A stretch of 64,000 nt of DNA from positions 1,302,001 to 1,366,000 of the forward strand of contig JARUPY010000398.1 in the NCBI GenBank assembly GCA_029817715.1, written 5' to 3'. The translations under genes were made by a program, and so were the position numbers. The notes beneath the pieces are model-generated. The model did not search any database, was not told where the DNA came from, and saw only the letters and a program-made list of their open reading frames with translations. Shown here piece after piece: positions 27,538 to 35,539 of the stretch. Origin of the DNA: Melastoma dodecandrum. Its lineage: Eukaryota; Streptophyta; Magnoliopsida; Myrtales; Melastomataceae. Position 1 is the stretch's first letter, and every line of letters begins with the position of its first letter.

Positions 27538-27954
27538 TCAGCGGAACCGGAGGGGCAGCGTGAACGCAAGCTTGGCCTCGGCGACGACGGGCGGCATCGG
27601 CGGAAAGGGTTGCGCGGATTGCAGTGCCGCGAGCGCGGCGGCATCCGCCTCGGGGACGCCGGACGTCTTTGCGACCGCCGGGTCGAGGAGGTGTCCCTCG
27701 CGATCCACCGCAAAGCGCAACAGCACGGTCGGCCCGCCATGGACGTGCGAAGCGTCCTGGGCGGCCTGGGACACGCGTGTCACGATCTGGCGCAGCCAGA
27801 ACGCCCGCGGATCCTGCCGCGCCGCGCGCGCGGCGATCCGCGCCTGCCGCATCTCGTAGGTGACGATGACCGGCAGCTCGGTGGTCTCCGCCGTGGCGAG
27901 GCTCGGCGCCACGGCCGCGAGGAGAAGCACGAGGATCAGACCGCCGCGGCTCAT
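27538..27954 (-). CDS. periplasmic TonB C-terminal-like protein
   Basis: A 138-residue protein with an N-terminal signal sequence (GLILVLLLAAVAPSLATA) and a TonB C-terminal-like fold: VTRVSQAAQD, VLLRFAVDREGHLLDPAVAKTSG, DAAALAALQSAQPFPPMPP and LAFTLPLRFR. Unlike classical TonB it has no long Pro-rich spacer, so it is either a short membrane-anchored form or a secreted stand-alone domain. The start ATG overlaps the stop of the Fur/Zur-family gene (ATGA), suggesting coupled translation and a link to metal-dependent regulation. Whether it energises an outer-membrane receptor is not known. Confidence 0.75.
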   Translation of the reverse strand: MSRGGLILVLLLAAVAPSLATAETTELPVIVTYEMRQARIAARAARQDPRAFWLRQIVTRVSQAAQDASHVHGGPTVLLRFAVDREGHLLDPAVAKTSGVPEADAAALAALQSAQPFPPMPPVVAEAKLAFTLPLRFR

Positions 27955-28397
27955 GCCGCGAGGCACTCCCCGCACACGCCCGCGATCTCGAACACCTTGC
28001 GTTCGGCCTTGAAGCCGAGCCGCGCCGCGATCGCCGCGACTTCGGCGTCGATCGCGGCGGATTCGACTTCCTGGGTGCGCCCGCATTTCGTGCAGGAGAA
28101 CACGATGCCGTGGTGGTCGTGCGCATGGCCGACGTGGTCGCAGGCGACGTAAGCTTGGCGGCTCTCGATCTTCACGACGAACCCGTTCTCGACGAGAAAA
28201 TCGAGCGTGCGGTAGACGGTCGGCGGCGCGATGATGCGGTTCTGCGCGGTCGCGAGCTTCTGGATGATCGCATAGGCGCCGAGCGGCTGGTCCGCCTCAG
28301 CGAAGATGCCGACGACATCGCGCCGCAGCGCCGTCATCTGCAGGCCGCGGTCGGTGCAGGTGGCTTCGACTTGAGAGATCCAGGCGTCACCGGGCAT
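27951..28397 (-). CDS. Fur-family metalloregulator, probably Zur
   Basis: A 148-residue regulator: a winged helix (QMTALRRDVVGIFAEADQPLGAYAII, then PPTVYRTLDFLVENGFV) and a dimerisation/metal domain. Histidine-rich DHVGHAHDHHG and two Cys pairs, CTKCG and CGEC, mark structural zinc sites and resemble Zur more than Fur or Irr. The TTG start at 28406 is possible, but the ATG at 28397 (MPGDAWISQVE) is preferred. It overlaps a TonB-C-like gene. Zur would repress zinc-uptake genes when zinc is plentiful; the Zur assignment is an inference from the His/Cys pattern. Confidence 0.85.
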   Translation of the reverse strand: MPGDAWISQVEATCTDRGLQMTALRRDVVGIFAEADQPLGAYAIIQKLATAQNRIIAPPTVYRTLDFLVENGFVVKIESRQAYVACDHVGHAHDHHGIVFSCTKCGRTQEVESAAIDAEVAAIAARLGFKAERKVFEIAGVCGECLAA

Positions 28398-28433
28398 GCG
28401 CTGCAATCACACTCAAGTGCAGTAAAGGTCGTC

Positions 28434-29072
28434 TCACGGCCGCACGAAAATAGCGGTGACGATCGCAAACGAAGACAAGCGATAGCCTTTTTGCGTCATG
28501 AACCGCACGACGGGATGGCTCTCGGCGTCGAGGATGTCGAAGCCGTGCACCTCGATCGTGACCACCGAAGGGTGCCAACGATCGAAGTCGAAGCCGGCAA
28601 GCACGAGCTGATCCAGTCCTTCGACGTCAATATTCAGGTAGTCGACGGTCGGAATGCTCGCAAGGTGCGGTTGCAAAATGTCCGGAAGAGGCGCGGTCTC
28701 GACCCTCCGCGTCTCGACCAGCGACCAGCCGGCGCCCAGCCAAGCGTCTTTGGTATGAGGGTCGAACGTACTGGCGGCGCCGCCGGCAAAGACGAAGAAG
28801 TCACGGCTTGACCGCGTATCGGCGACGCCTGCGCAGATCGAAATGTCGCGGACGCGCTCCCGTCGAAACAGGTCGATGGCACCGGGATCCGCATCGATGT
28901 TGATGCCGCTCCAGCCCTGGGCATAGAACGCGGCCGTATTCGAATAGGTCGTTGGGTGGTACGCACCGATATCGATATAGAAGCCGGGCGTAGTCTTCCC
29001 GACGACGTTCGAAAAAAAATGCCCGACGATGATGTCCTCACCGCATTGCGAGAATGTTGTCGGCATCGTCAT
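28434..29072 (-). CDS. FkbM-family methyltransferase
   Basis: A 212-residue SAM-dependent methyltransferase. The N-terminus FSQCGEDIIVGHFF and the glycine-rich GFYIDIGAYHPTTYSNTAAFY, followed by GWSGINIDADPGAIDLFRRER, are the FkbM signature; PTVDYLNIDVEGLDQLVL is the later motif. Such enzymes O-methylate sugars or small molecules. A hand count over 28441-29040 gives about 60 % GC, clearly below the flanking genes, and the neighbours are regulators and signalling genes with no glycan link, so it may be a recent insertion. A second ATG two codons in (29066) has a better-placed GGGA motif. Confidence 0.85.
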   Translation of the reverse strand: MTMPTTFSQCGEDIIVGHFFSNVVGKTTPGFYIDIGAYHPTTYSNTAAFYAQGWSGINIDADPGAIDLFRRERVRDISICAGVADTRSSRDFFVFAGGAASTFDPHTKDAWLGAGWSLVETRRVETAPLPDILQPHLASIPTVDYLNIDVEGLDQLVLAGFDFDRWHPSVVTIEVHGFDILDAESHPVVRFMTQKGYRLSSFAIVTAIFVRP

Positions 29073-29146
29073 CCCGGCTCGAATTTCCGCGGGGCCGTGT
29101 AGGCGCGCCAGGCGGCAGGGTCAAGAAGTGCGAGGAGTCGACGCCC

Positions 29147-30535
29147 TCAGGTCGCCGGCAGGGTAAGCACGGCGCGCAGCCCCGCGCTGGGGCTCGTCTC
29201 CAGGCGGAAGACCCCGCCGTAGAGCCCGGCGAGCTCGTCGACGATCGACAGGCCGAGGCCGGAGCCCGGCTTCGATTCGTCGAGGCGCTGTCCGCGCTTG
29301 ATCGCCGTCTCGCGTTGCTCGGGCGCGAGACCTGGACCGTCGTCGTCGATCGTGACGCGGAAGAACGGGCGCTCGGACTTCGTGTCCTTGAAGGTCGGGC
29401 TGACCCCGATTGTGACCTCCTGCGCCGCCCACTTGCCGGCGTTGTCGACGAGATTGCCGATCATCTCCTCGAGATCCTGGCGCTCGCCGAGAAAGCGGAT
29501 GCCCTCCGCGCCCGTTTCGACGAAGCGCAGCGCGCGCTCGTGGTAGATCTTCTCGAAGGTGCGCACGAGACCCTGGACCACCGGCGCGACGTCCGTCGCC
29601 GTGCCGATCTTGCGGGCGGCCACGGCGGCGCGCGCGCGCTCGAGATAATAGCTGACCTGATCGCGCATCACGGTCGCCTGCTCGCCGACCTTGTCCGCGA
29701 AGGGGCTCTTCTCCACCGCCGCCTCGTTGATGATGACGCTGAGCGGGGTCTTTAGCGCGTGGGCGAGATTGCCGACCTGGGTCCGGGCGCGCTCCACGAC
29801 GTCGCGGTTTTGCGCGATCATCAGGTTCAGCTCGCTCGCCAGGGGCGCCAGGTCGGTCGGAAAGACGCCGTCGATGCGCTCGGTCTCGCCGCGCCGGATC
29901 GATGCGACGCCCTGTTGCAGCTCTCGAAGCGGTCGCAGCCCGTAGCGCAGCTGCAGCGCGGAGGAGCCGACGAGCAGCACGCCGAGAATGACGAAGGTGA
30001 CGGTAAGGTCGAGCTCGAAGGTCCGGATTTGCGCGTCGATCTCGTCGGTCGTCGCCGCGACCTGGACGAGATAGATGCCCTGGTCGCCGGTATCGATGAC
30101 GCGCTCGACCATGCGCAGGCGACGATCGTCCGGACCTTTGGCGTAGCCGCGCCGCGAGCCGCCCATTCCGGCCGGGACGCCCGCATCGGCGAGCCGCGGG
30201 AGGCGCGCCGCGAAGAGCGACGGAGAACTACGGATCTCCTGCTTCGGTCCGTCGAGACGCGTGACCTGCCAGTACCAGCCGGACAGCGTGAGCTCGAACT
30301 TCGGATCGCCGAGTTGGCCGATCTCGGGCGCCTTGTCGCCCGTGTGCTCGGAGGCAAGGTCAGCGACGAGCGCGCGCAGGTAGACGCCGAGGCGCTCGTC
30401 GAACGCGCCCTCGGACGATGAGCGGTAGACTGCGCTGAGGATCAGGCCGGCCGCGATGAGAATGGCCGAGGAGAGCACGCCCGCGGAGATGAAAAGACGG
30501 GTCGCGATCGAGCGGCGCCGCGGATCGCCCCACAT
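29147..30535 (-). CDS. feuQ: sensor histidine kinase FeuQ
   Basis: A 462-residue membrane kinase: helix near residues 12-36, a periplasmic sensor of about 140 residues, second helix near 175-195, HAMP, HisKA with VGNLAHALKTPLSVI (His259) and HATPase_c with DDDGPGLAPEQ and GSGLGLSIV. The LAHALKTPL H-box is typical of the FeuQ/PhoQ-like group. With FeuP it controls osmoadaptation and periplasmic cyclic glucan export in rhizobia. It follows feuP by 9 bases in the same operon. Confidence 0.87.
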   Translation of the reverse strand: MWGDPRRRSIATRLFISAGVLSSAILIAAGLILSAVYRSSSEGAFDERLGVYLRALVADLASEHTGDKAPEIGQLGDPKFELTLSGWYWQVTRLDGPKQEIRSSPSLFAARLPRLADAGVPAGMGGSRRGYAKGPDDRRLRMVERVIDTGDQGIYLVQVAATTDEIDAQIRTFELDLTVTFVILGVLLVGSSALQLRYGLRPLRELQQGVASIRRGETERIDGVFPTDLAPLASELNLMIAQNRDVVERARTQVGNLAHALKTPLSVIINEAAVEKSPFADKVGEQATVMRDQVSYYLERARAAVAARKIGTATDVAPVVQGLVRTFEKIYHERALRFVETGAEGIRFLGERQDLEEMIGNLVDNAGKWAAQEVTIGVSPTFKDTKSERPFFRVTIDDDGPGLAPEQRETAIKRGQRLDESKPGSGLGLSIVDELAGLYGGVFRLETSPSAGLRAVLTLPAT

Positions 30536-30544
30536 CGCGCGCGC

Positions 30545-31255
30545 TCAGCGCCCCGCGGCGGGACGCCCGGACTTCGGCGCGCCGTCCGCCGGCAGGCCGT
30601 CGGCCGAGACCAGGTAGCCGAGCCCGCGCATGGTCTGGATGATATCGACGCCGAGCTTGCGGCGAAGCCGTCCGACGAACACCTCGATCGTATTGGAATC
30701 GCGATCGAAGTCCTGATCGTAGAGATGATCGACGATTTCGCTTCGCGAGACGACGCGCCCGGCGTGGTGCATCAGATAGGCGAGCAGCCGATACTCGTGC
30801 GACGTCAGCTTGATGGGGTTGCCGTCGACAAGGACGCGGCTCGCGCGGGTATCGAGCTGGACCGGGCCGCAGACGAACTCGCTCGACGCGTGGCCGACGG
30901 CCCGGCGCAGCAGCGCACGCAGACGCGCCAGCACTTCTTCCATGTGGAAGGGCTTGACGACGTAATCGTCGGCGCCGGCGTCGAAGCCTTTCACCTTGTC
31001 GCTCCACCGATCGCGCGCGGTGAGGATGAGGATCGGCATGCTGCGCCCGGCCTTGCGCCACTCGCCGATGATCGTAATGCCGTCCTTCTTCGGAAGCCCG
31101 AGGTCGAGCACGACGGCATCGTAGGGCTCCGTCTCGCCGAGGAAGGCGCCCTCCTCCCCGTCGAACGACTTGTCGACCACATAGCCCGCCTCCTCGAGCG
31201 CGCGGACGATCTGGCGATTGAGATCGACATCGTCCTCGACAACCAACAGGCGCAC
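30545..31255 (-). CDS. feuP: OmpR-family response regulator FeuP
   Basis: A 236-residue regulator: receiver domain MRLLVVEDDVDLNRQ with Asp51 in VVLDLGLPKKDG, a tell-tale LTARDRWSDKVKGFDAGADDYV segment, and a C-terminal winged helix (HEYRLLAYLMHHAGRVVSRSE, DQDFDRDSNTIEVFVGRLRRKLG). These blocks match the FeuP group closely. The GTG start has AGGAGGG four bases upstream. The extra tail of about 18 residues (DGAPKSGRPAAGR) is unusual. The gene lies between feuN-like and feuQ. Confidence 0.9.
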   Translation of the reverse strand: MRLLVVEDDVDLNRQIVRALEEAGYVVDKSFDGEEGAFLGETEPYDAVVLDLGLPKKDGITIIGEWRKAGRSMPILILTARDRWSDKVKGFDAGADDYVVKPFHMEEVLARLRALLRRAVGHASSEFVCGPVQLDTRASRVLVDGNPIKLTSHEYRLLAYLMHHAGRVVSRSEIVDHLYDQDFDRDSNTIEVFVGRLRRKLGVDIIQTMRGLGYLVSADGLPADGAPKSGRPAAGR

Positions 31256-31268
31256 GCTGCCCTCCTAT

Positions 31269-31835
31269 CTACTTTCGGTCGCTGTCGCCGGCGGGTGTGA
31301 CCGTCTGGCCAGTCGTCGCATCCATATAGACATGCGCGATGCGCCCGTCGCGCCGCAGCACGGAAATCTCATAGACGAATTCGTCCTGGCGCCAGCGGCA
31401 GAGCCGGGCGCGCAAGGCGTCGCCTTGGATATGCCCGGAGCGGAAGGCTCGAAACGGGTCGGAGAGCCGGTGCGCCACGATCTTTTCGCGCGTCTCGCCT
31501 TGGCTGAAACAGGTCCGCCCGTGCGGAGGCTCGCTGCGGCGTCCCGCGTCCTGGCGTGGGCGCGGCGCGACTTGGTCCTGCGGACGCGCGGCAGGGTTCG
31601 GGGGCGGTGACGCCGGTGGCTTCTGGACAGGCGCCGGGTGCTCGTCGTGGCTGTCGAGATCGGGCAGCGCGAGACCGCCTTGCCCGTTCGGCGGCGGCGC
31701 CGGCGGATAGGGCGGATGGCCGGCGGGCGGCTGCGGCGTCTCGATCGCAGGCGGCTGTGGCGGCGTCTGCTCCGCCGCCGCAGCGACAGCGCCGGCACTC
31801 AAGACGCATACAAGTGCGATCGACGCGGTCTGCAT
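31269..31835 (-). CDS. FeuN-like periplasmic PepSY-type regulator with Pro-rich linker
   Basis: A 188-residue secreted protein: signal sequence (MQTASIALVCVLSAGAVAAAA), then about 90 residues rich in Pro, Gln, Ala and Asp, and a C-terminal PepSY-like domain of about 70 residues (ETREKIVAHRLSDPFRA ... FVYEISVLRRDGRIAHVYMDATTGQ). Its place just before feuP, 13 bases apart, matches FeuN, which restrains FeuQ in the periplasm. FeuN identity is inferred from position and domain type. In-frame GTG (31880) and ATG (31874) starts would lengthen the leader; 31835 gives a clean signal peptide but has no clear ribosome site. Confidence 0.7.
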   Translation of the reverse strand: MQTASIALVCVLSAGAVAAAAEQTPPQPPAIETPQPPAGHPPYPPAPPPNGQGGLALPDLDSHDEHPAPVQKPPASPPPNPAARPQDQVAPRPRQDAGRRSEPPHGRTCFSQGETREKIVAHRLSDPFRAFRSGHIQGDALRARLCRWRQDEFVYEISVLRRDGRIAHVYMDATTGQTVTPAGDSDRK

Positions 31836-31879
31836 GACTGATGGAAGGTCGGCGCCAGGCCCTGAATAGCCCATGAACA

Positions 31880-31900
31880 CCTAGACTATGGGCCTAGACT
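31880..31900. promoter_or_regulatory. 8-bp direct repeat upstream of the feuN-feuP-feuQ operon
   Basis: CCTAGACT occurs at 31880-31887 and again at 31893-31900, separated by ATGGG, a 13-base period, about 45 bases upstream of the feuN-like start. OmpR-family regulators bind direct repeats of roughly this size, so this could be an autoregulatory FeuP site. That is an inference. Confidence 0.4.
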
Positions 31901-31929
31901 GTCGAGTCACGCTCGCGGGAGCGGACAGT

Positions 31930-32439
31930 TTAATCGTTCCAATCGACGATGTGATCGGCGTAATCGCGCAGACGGACCGTCGTCTCGCTTCCGCCGAGAC
32001 GCCCGCGCACCGAGATGCCCGCCGCATGCACGCTCTCCGGCGAGCCCGACACGAGCGGATGCCAATCGTGGAGCGGCTTGCCTTCGAGGATCAGGCGATA
32101 GGCGCAGGTCGACGGCAACCAGGGGATCTTCCGGACCGACTTCGGCGTCAGCTTGATGCAATCGTCGACCTCCTCGCGCCGCGACGCGTAGCGCGCGCAG
32201 GAGCAGCTGCCGGCATCGAAGAGCCGGCAGGCGATGTCCGTCTTGTGGATCTCGCCGGTGTCCTCGTCCTCGAGCTTCACGAGGCAGCATCGGCCGCAGC
32301 GGTCGCAGAGGCGCTCCCACTCGCTGCGGGTCATCTCCTCGAGCGTCTTCGTGCGCCAGAAGGGTTCGAGGCCTTCGCCCTTATTCGGCTGCGTTCGCGG
32401 GGCAGTTGCTGTATCGTTACGGGACGTTCGAGGCGGCAT
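31930..32439 (-). CDS. YcgN-family cysteine-cluster protein
   Basis: A 169-residue protein of the YcgN (UPF0260) family. After a short basic N-terminus (MPPRTSRND) it reads FWRTKTLEEMTRSEWERLCDRCGRCC, followed by SCSCARY and further conserved residues up to DDCIKL and CAYRL; these cysteines form the Zn/Fe-binding cluster of the family. Molecular function is unknown. The ATG at 32439 is chosen because upstream sequence runs into the 14-bp tandem repeat, which is out of frame with any conserved N-terminus. It is divergent from the penicillin-binding protein gene. Confidence 0.9.
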   Translation of the reverse strand: MPPRTSRNDTATAPRTQPNKGEGLEPFWRTKTLEEMTRSEWERLCDRCGRCCLVKLEDEDTGEIHKTDIACRLFDAGSCSCARYASRREEVDDCIKLTPKSVRKIPWLPSTCAYRLILEGKPLHDWHPLVSGSPESVHAAGISVRGRLGGSETTVRLRDYADHIVDWND

Positions 32440-32525
32440 TCGACTTGCCCGTCGGCACTTGGGTCCGGGAGATCCATTCGTCCCGGCGCACGCGCCGCCT
32501 TGCTCCTGCGGGGCGGCCGCGTCAA

Positions 32526-32595
32526 GGCAGGCGGATCTCGGCAGGCGGATCTCGGCAGGCGGATCTCGGCAGGCGGATCTCGGCAGGCGGATCTC
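32526..32595. repeat. 14-bp tandem repeat, five perfect copies
   Basis: GGCAGGCGGATCTC is repeated five times without a mismatch (32526, 32540, 32554, 32568, 32582), in the 181-bp divergent region between ycgN-like and the penicillin-binding protein gene. The last copy ends 25 bases before the latter's GTG. Because 14 is not a multiple of 3 the repeat cannot be coding in a stable way; copy-number change would alter promoter spacing. Confidence 0.95.
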
Positions 32596-32620
32596 GGTTG
32601 CGTTTTGGGAGCGAGGCTCG

Positions 32621-34951
32621 GTGGGTTCGAACAAGCGGCCGTCGGACGTCTCCGGATGGATCGCCTGGGCGCGCGACGGCATCGGGCGCATCCGCGACCG
32701 TCTGGACGAGCTGCGCAATTCCCGCCCCTACGCCCGGCTCTATCGTGCTCATACCGATTTCGAGGCGCTGACCAATTCCTCGCAGGACGCGTTTCTGCGC
32801 GCCCTGAAGGAGCGTTATGCGGCCTACGCCATGGCGATGGATCGCTTCTACGTGCGCGGCCTCAAGCGCGTGGCGGTCGAGTTCGCCCGCGAAGGCTTCA
32901 CGATCGCGATCGGCGCCGGGCTCGTCCTGCTCGCGCTCTCGATGCCGGCCTTCGAGATGGCGAACGAGGACGGGCTCAAGAAAGAGGATCTCGCGATCAC
33001 CTTCCTCGATCGCTACGGCGAGGAGGTCGGACGGCGCGGCATCCGGCACGACGATGCCGTGCCCTTCGACGAGCTGCCGCCAAACCTGATCCATGCGGTG
33101 ATCGCAACGGAAGATCGACGCTTCTTCGAGCATTTCGGCATCGACATCATCGGCACGCTGCGCGCGCTCACGGTCAACACGCGCGCCAACGGGGTCGTCC
33201 AGGGCGGCTCCTCGCTGACGCAGCAGCTTGCCAAGAACCTCTTCCTGTCGAACGAGCGCACGATCGGGCGCAAGGTCAACGAGGCCTTCCTGGCGCTGTG
33301 GCTCGAATGGCATCTCACCAAGCGCCAGATCCTGACGCTCTACCTCGATCGGGCCTATCTCGGCGGCGGCACCTTCGGCGTCCAGGCGGCGTCGGAATTC
33401 TACTTCGGCAAGTCGGTGCGCGACCTGACCCTGCCCGAATGCGCGATGCTGGCCGGCCTGTTCAAGGCGCCGACCAAATACGCGCCGCATATCAACCTGC
33501 CCGCGGCGCGCGCCCGCGCCAACGACGTGCTCGACAACATGGTGGACGCCGGCTACCTGACCGCCGGCCAGATTTATGCAGCCCAGCGCAATCCCGCGAC
33601 GCCCGTCGATCGGCCGCGCAACTCGAGCCCCGACTGGTACCTCGACTGGGCGTACAACGAGGTCAAGGACCTCGCCGATCGCGGCAAGTTCGGCAACGAG
33701 AGCGTGCTCACCGTGCGCACCGGCCTCGACCCAGCCCTGCAGCAATACGCCGAGGATACGGTCGAGAACGAGCTGCGCCAGTCCGGTCCCCAGTACAACG
33801 CGCATCAGAGCGCCGTCGTCGTGCTCGACCCGCTGGGCGCGGTGCGCGCGATCGTCGGCGGACGCGACTATGGCTCGAGCCAGTTCAATCGCGCGACGGA
33901 CGCGATGCGCCAGCCCGGCTCCTCGTTCAAGCCCTACGTCTATCTGACCGCGCTGATGAGCGGGCGTTTCAGGCCGGACACCAAGATCAGCGGCGCCCCG
34001 ATCTGCATCGGCAATTGGTGCCCGCACAATTACGACGACGAGACGGCCGGCAACATCCCGCTCGTCGTCGGGCTCATGCGCTCGCTCAACACCGTCGCGG
34101 TCCGACTCTGCGTCGAGATCGGCGACGCTCTTCCCGGCGCCAGCAACATCTGGTCGCGCGCCAAGTCCGGCCGCACGAAGATCATTCAGACGGCGCGAAG
34201 GATGGGCATCACGACGCCGCTGCCCGACACAGTCTCACTCCCCCTCGGCGCCGACGCGGTCAAGGTGATCGAGCAGGCCGGCGCCTACGCGACCTTCGCC
34301 AACGGCGGTCGCCATGCGACCCCCTACGCGACTGTCTCGGTCAGCAATGGGCGCGGCGACATTCTCTACGAGCACGACCGCGACGGGCCGAAGGCTGAGC
34401 AGGTGATCGACCCGAACGCCATCGCGATGATGAATACGATGCTGCATCAGGTCGTGCTCGGCGGCACCGGACGTGCCGCGAATCTCGACGGCTTCAACGT
34501 CTCGGGTAAGACGGGAACGACGAACGACTATCACGATGCCTGGTTCGTCGGCTTCACCGGCAATCTCGTCGCCGCCGTCTGGTACGGAAACGACGACTAC
34601 ACGACGATGAACAAGATGACCGGCGGCTCGCTGCCGGCGCGCACGTGGCACGAGATCATGGCCTACGCGCACCAGAACCTCGAGCCCAAACCCGTGCCGG
34701 GACTTCCGGCGGCGGCGCCGGCAAAGGTCGCGTCCGCGTCCGATAACGCGCAGGGCGATGCGGTGCCCGGCGCACCCAAGCGCCCGCCGACGCTGTCGAA
34801 GGCCTCCGGCGAGGCGCTTGGCAAGATCGTCGCGGCGTTGCATGTCGTGGACCTCGGCCGGGCGAGCGGACGGATCCAGGGCATGTCGACAATGCCTCCG
34901 CCCGCGACCATGGCGCCGGCCTCGCGCGACCGGATCGTCGGCCTGCGCTGA
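32621..34951 (+). CDS. class A penicillin-binding protein (PBP1A-like)
   Basis: A 776-residue bifunctional peptidoglycan synthase: cytosolic leader of about 90 residues, membrane helix (about 93-112), GT51 glycosyltransferase with Glu164 in IATEDRRFFEHFG and GGSSLTQQLAKNLF, then a transpeptidase with S434-S-F-K, the SLN triad (MRSLNTV) and K630-TGT (SGKTGTTND). GTG at 32621 with GGGAG nine bases upstream is taken as the start; upstream in-frame sequence is the 14-bp repeat. The C-terminal 100 residues form a Pro/Ala tail. It builds and cross-links the cell wall. It is followed by two small membrane-protein genes on the same strand. Confidence 0.95.
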   Translation: MGSNKRPSDVSGWIAWARDGIGRIRDRLDELRNSRPYARLYRAHTDFEALTNSSQDAFLRALKERYAAYAMAMDRFYVRGLKRVAVEFAREGFTIAIGAGLVLLALSMPAFEMANEDGLKKEDLAITFLDRYGEEVGRRGIRHDDAVPFDELPPNLIHAVIATEDRRFFEHFGIDIIGTLRALTVNTRANGVVQGGSSLTQQLAKNLFLSNERTIGRKVNEAFLALWLEWHLTKRQILTLYLDRAYLGGGTFGVQAASEFYFGKSVRDLTLPECAMLAGLFKAPTKYAPHINLPAARARANDVLDNMVDAGYLTAGQIYAAQRNPATPVDRPRNSSPDWYLDWAYNEVKDLADRGKFGNESVLTVRTGLDPALQQYAEDTVENELRQSGPQYNAHQSAVVVLDPLGAVRAIVGGRDYGSSQFNRATDAMRQPGSSFKPYVYLTALMSGRFRPDTKISGAPICIGNWCPHNYDDETAGNIPLVVGLMRSLNTVAVRLCVEIGDALPGASNIWSRAKSGRTKIIQTARRMGITTPLPDTVSLPLGADAVKVIEQAGAYATFANGGRHATPYATVSVSNGRGDILYEHDRDGPKAEQVIDPNAIAMMNTMLHQVVLGGTGRAANLDGFNVSGKTGTTNDYHDAWFVGFTGNLVAAVWYGNDDYTTMNKMTGGSLPARTWHEIMAYAHQNLEPKPVPGLPAAAPAKVASASDNAQGDAVPGAPKRPPTLSKASGEALGKIVAALHVVDLGRASGRIQGMSTMPPPATMAPASRDRIVGLR

Positions 34952-34975
34952 GGCGCCTCCGGGGAGGAGTTGGGG

Positions 34976-35539
34976 TTGATCCGGATCGTCGTCGCCGTGA
35001 TCGTCGGCGTCATCCTCGGCTTCGCGGTCACGACGAGCACGCTCGAGCGCTCGCATCAGGGCGAGGCACTCGGCCCCTGGCGCGGCGCGCCGCACGATGC
35101 CGCGGGCGATCCCGACCCCTACGCGCTCGCTGCGACGGCGCGTGCGAGCCTCCTGCCGCTCGGCACATCCGAGGGGCTGAGCTTCGTCGCCGAAACGGAC
35201 GGCGCGGGCGCGCGCCTCGCGGGGCGGTGCGACTATGTCGTCGCCGGCCCGATGCCGCAGGCGCGATTTTGGACCTTGAGCCTGCTGACGAGCGACGGAT
35301 TTCCCGTCCCGGGCCCCTCCGAGCGCTACGCCTATACGTCCGCCGAGGTCCTGCGCCTGCTGGACGAGCCGCTGCCGATCCACGTCTCGCGCGCCGCACA
35401 CAGCGGCAATTGGCGGCCGAGCGGCAAAGCCGAGACGTTCGTCCTCATGCTGCGCCTCTACGACACCGGCCTCAGCACGATCGGCAGCAAGCTCGACGCG
35501 GACGCGATGCCCAAGATCCGCAAGGAGACGTGCCGATGA
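34976..35539 (+). CDS. DUF1214 domain membrane-anchored protein
   Basis: A 187-residue protein with one N-terminal helix (IRIVVAVIVGVILGFAVT) and a periplasmic DUF1214-type domain (FWTLSLLTSDGFPVP, ... WRPSGKAETFVLMLRLYD). The TTG at 34976 has GGAGGAG six bases upstream; the TTG at 34970 would leave no spacing, so 34976 is preferred. Its stop overlaps the next gene as ATGA. DUF1214 usually follows DUF1254 in one polypeptide; here the halves are separate genes. Role unknown; position after a penicillin-binding protein suggests an envelope function. Confidence 0.8.
   Translation: MIRIVVAVIVGVILGFAVTTSTLERSHQGEALGPWRGAPHDAAGDPDPYALAATARASLLPLGTSEGLSFVAETDGAGARLAGRCDYVVAGPMPQARFWTLSLLTSDGFPVPGPSERYAYTSAEVLRLLDEPLPIHVSRAAHSGNWRPSGKAETFVLMLRLYDTGLSTIGSKLDADAMPKIRKETCR

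Noticed and set aside
32526..32595. Possible CRISPR array
   Set aside because: The 14-bp units are contiguous, with no unique spacers, and no cas genes are nearby.
32234..32620. N-terminal extension of the penicillin-binding protein through the tandem repeats
   Set aside because: The repeat-encoded residues are repetitive, antisense to the YcgN gene and not like a PBP N-terminus; the GTG at 32621 has a ribosome site.
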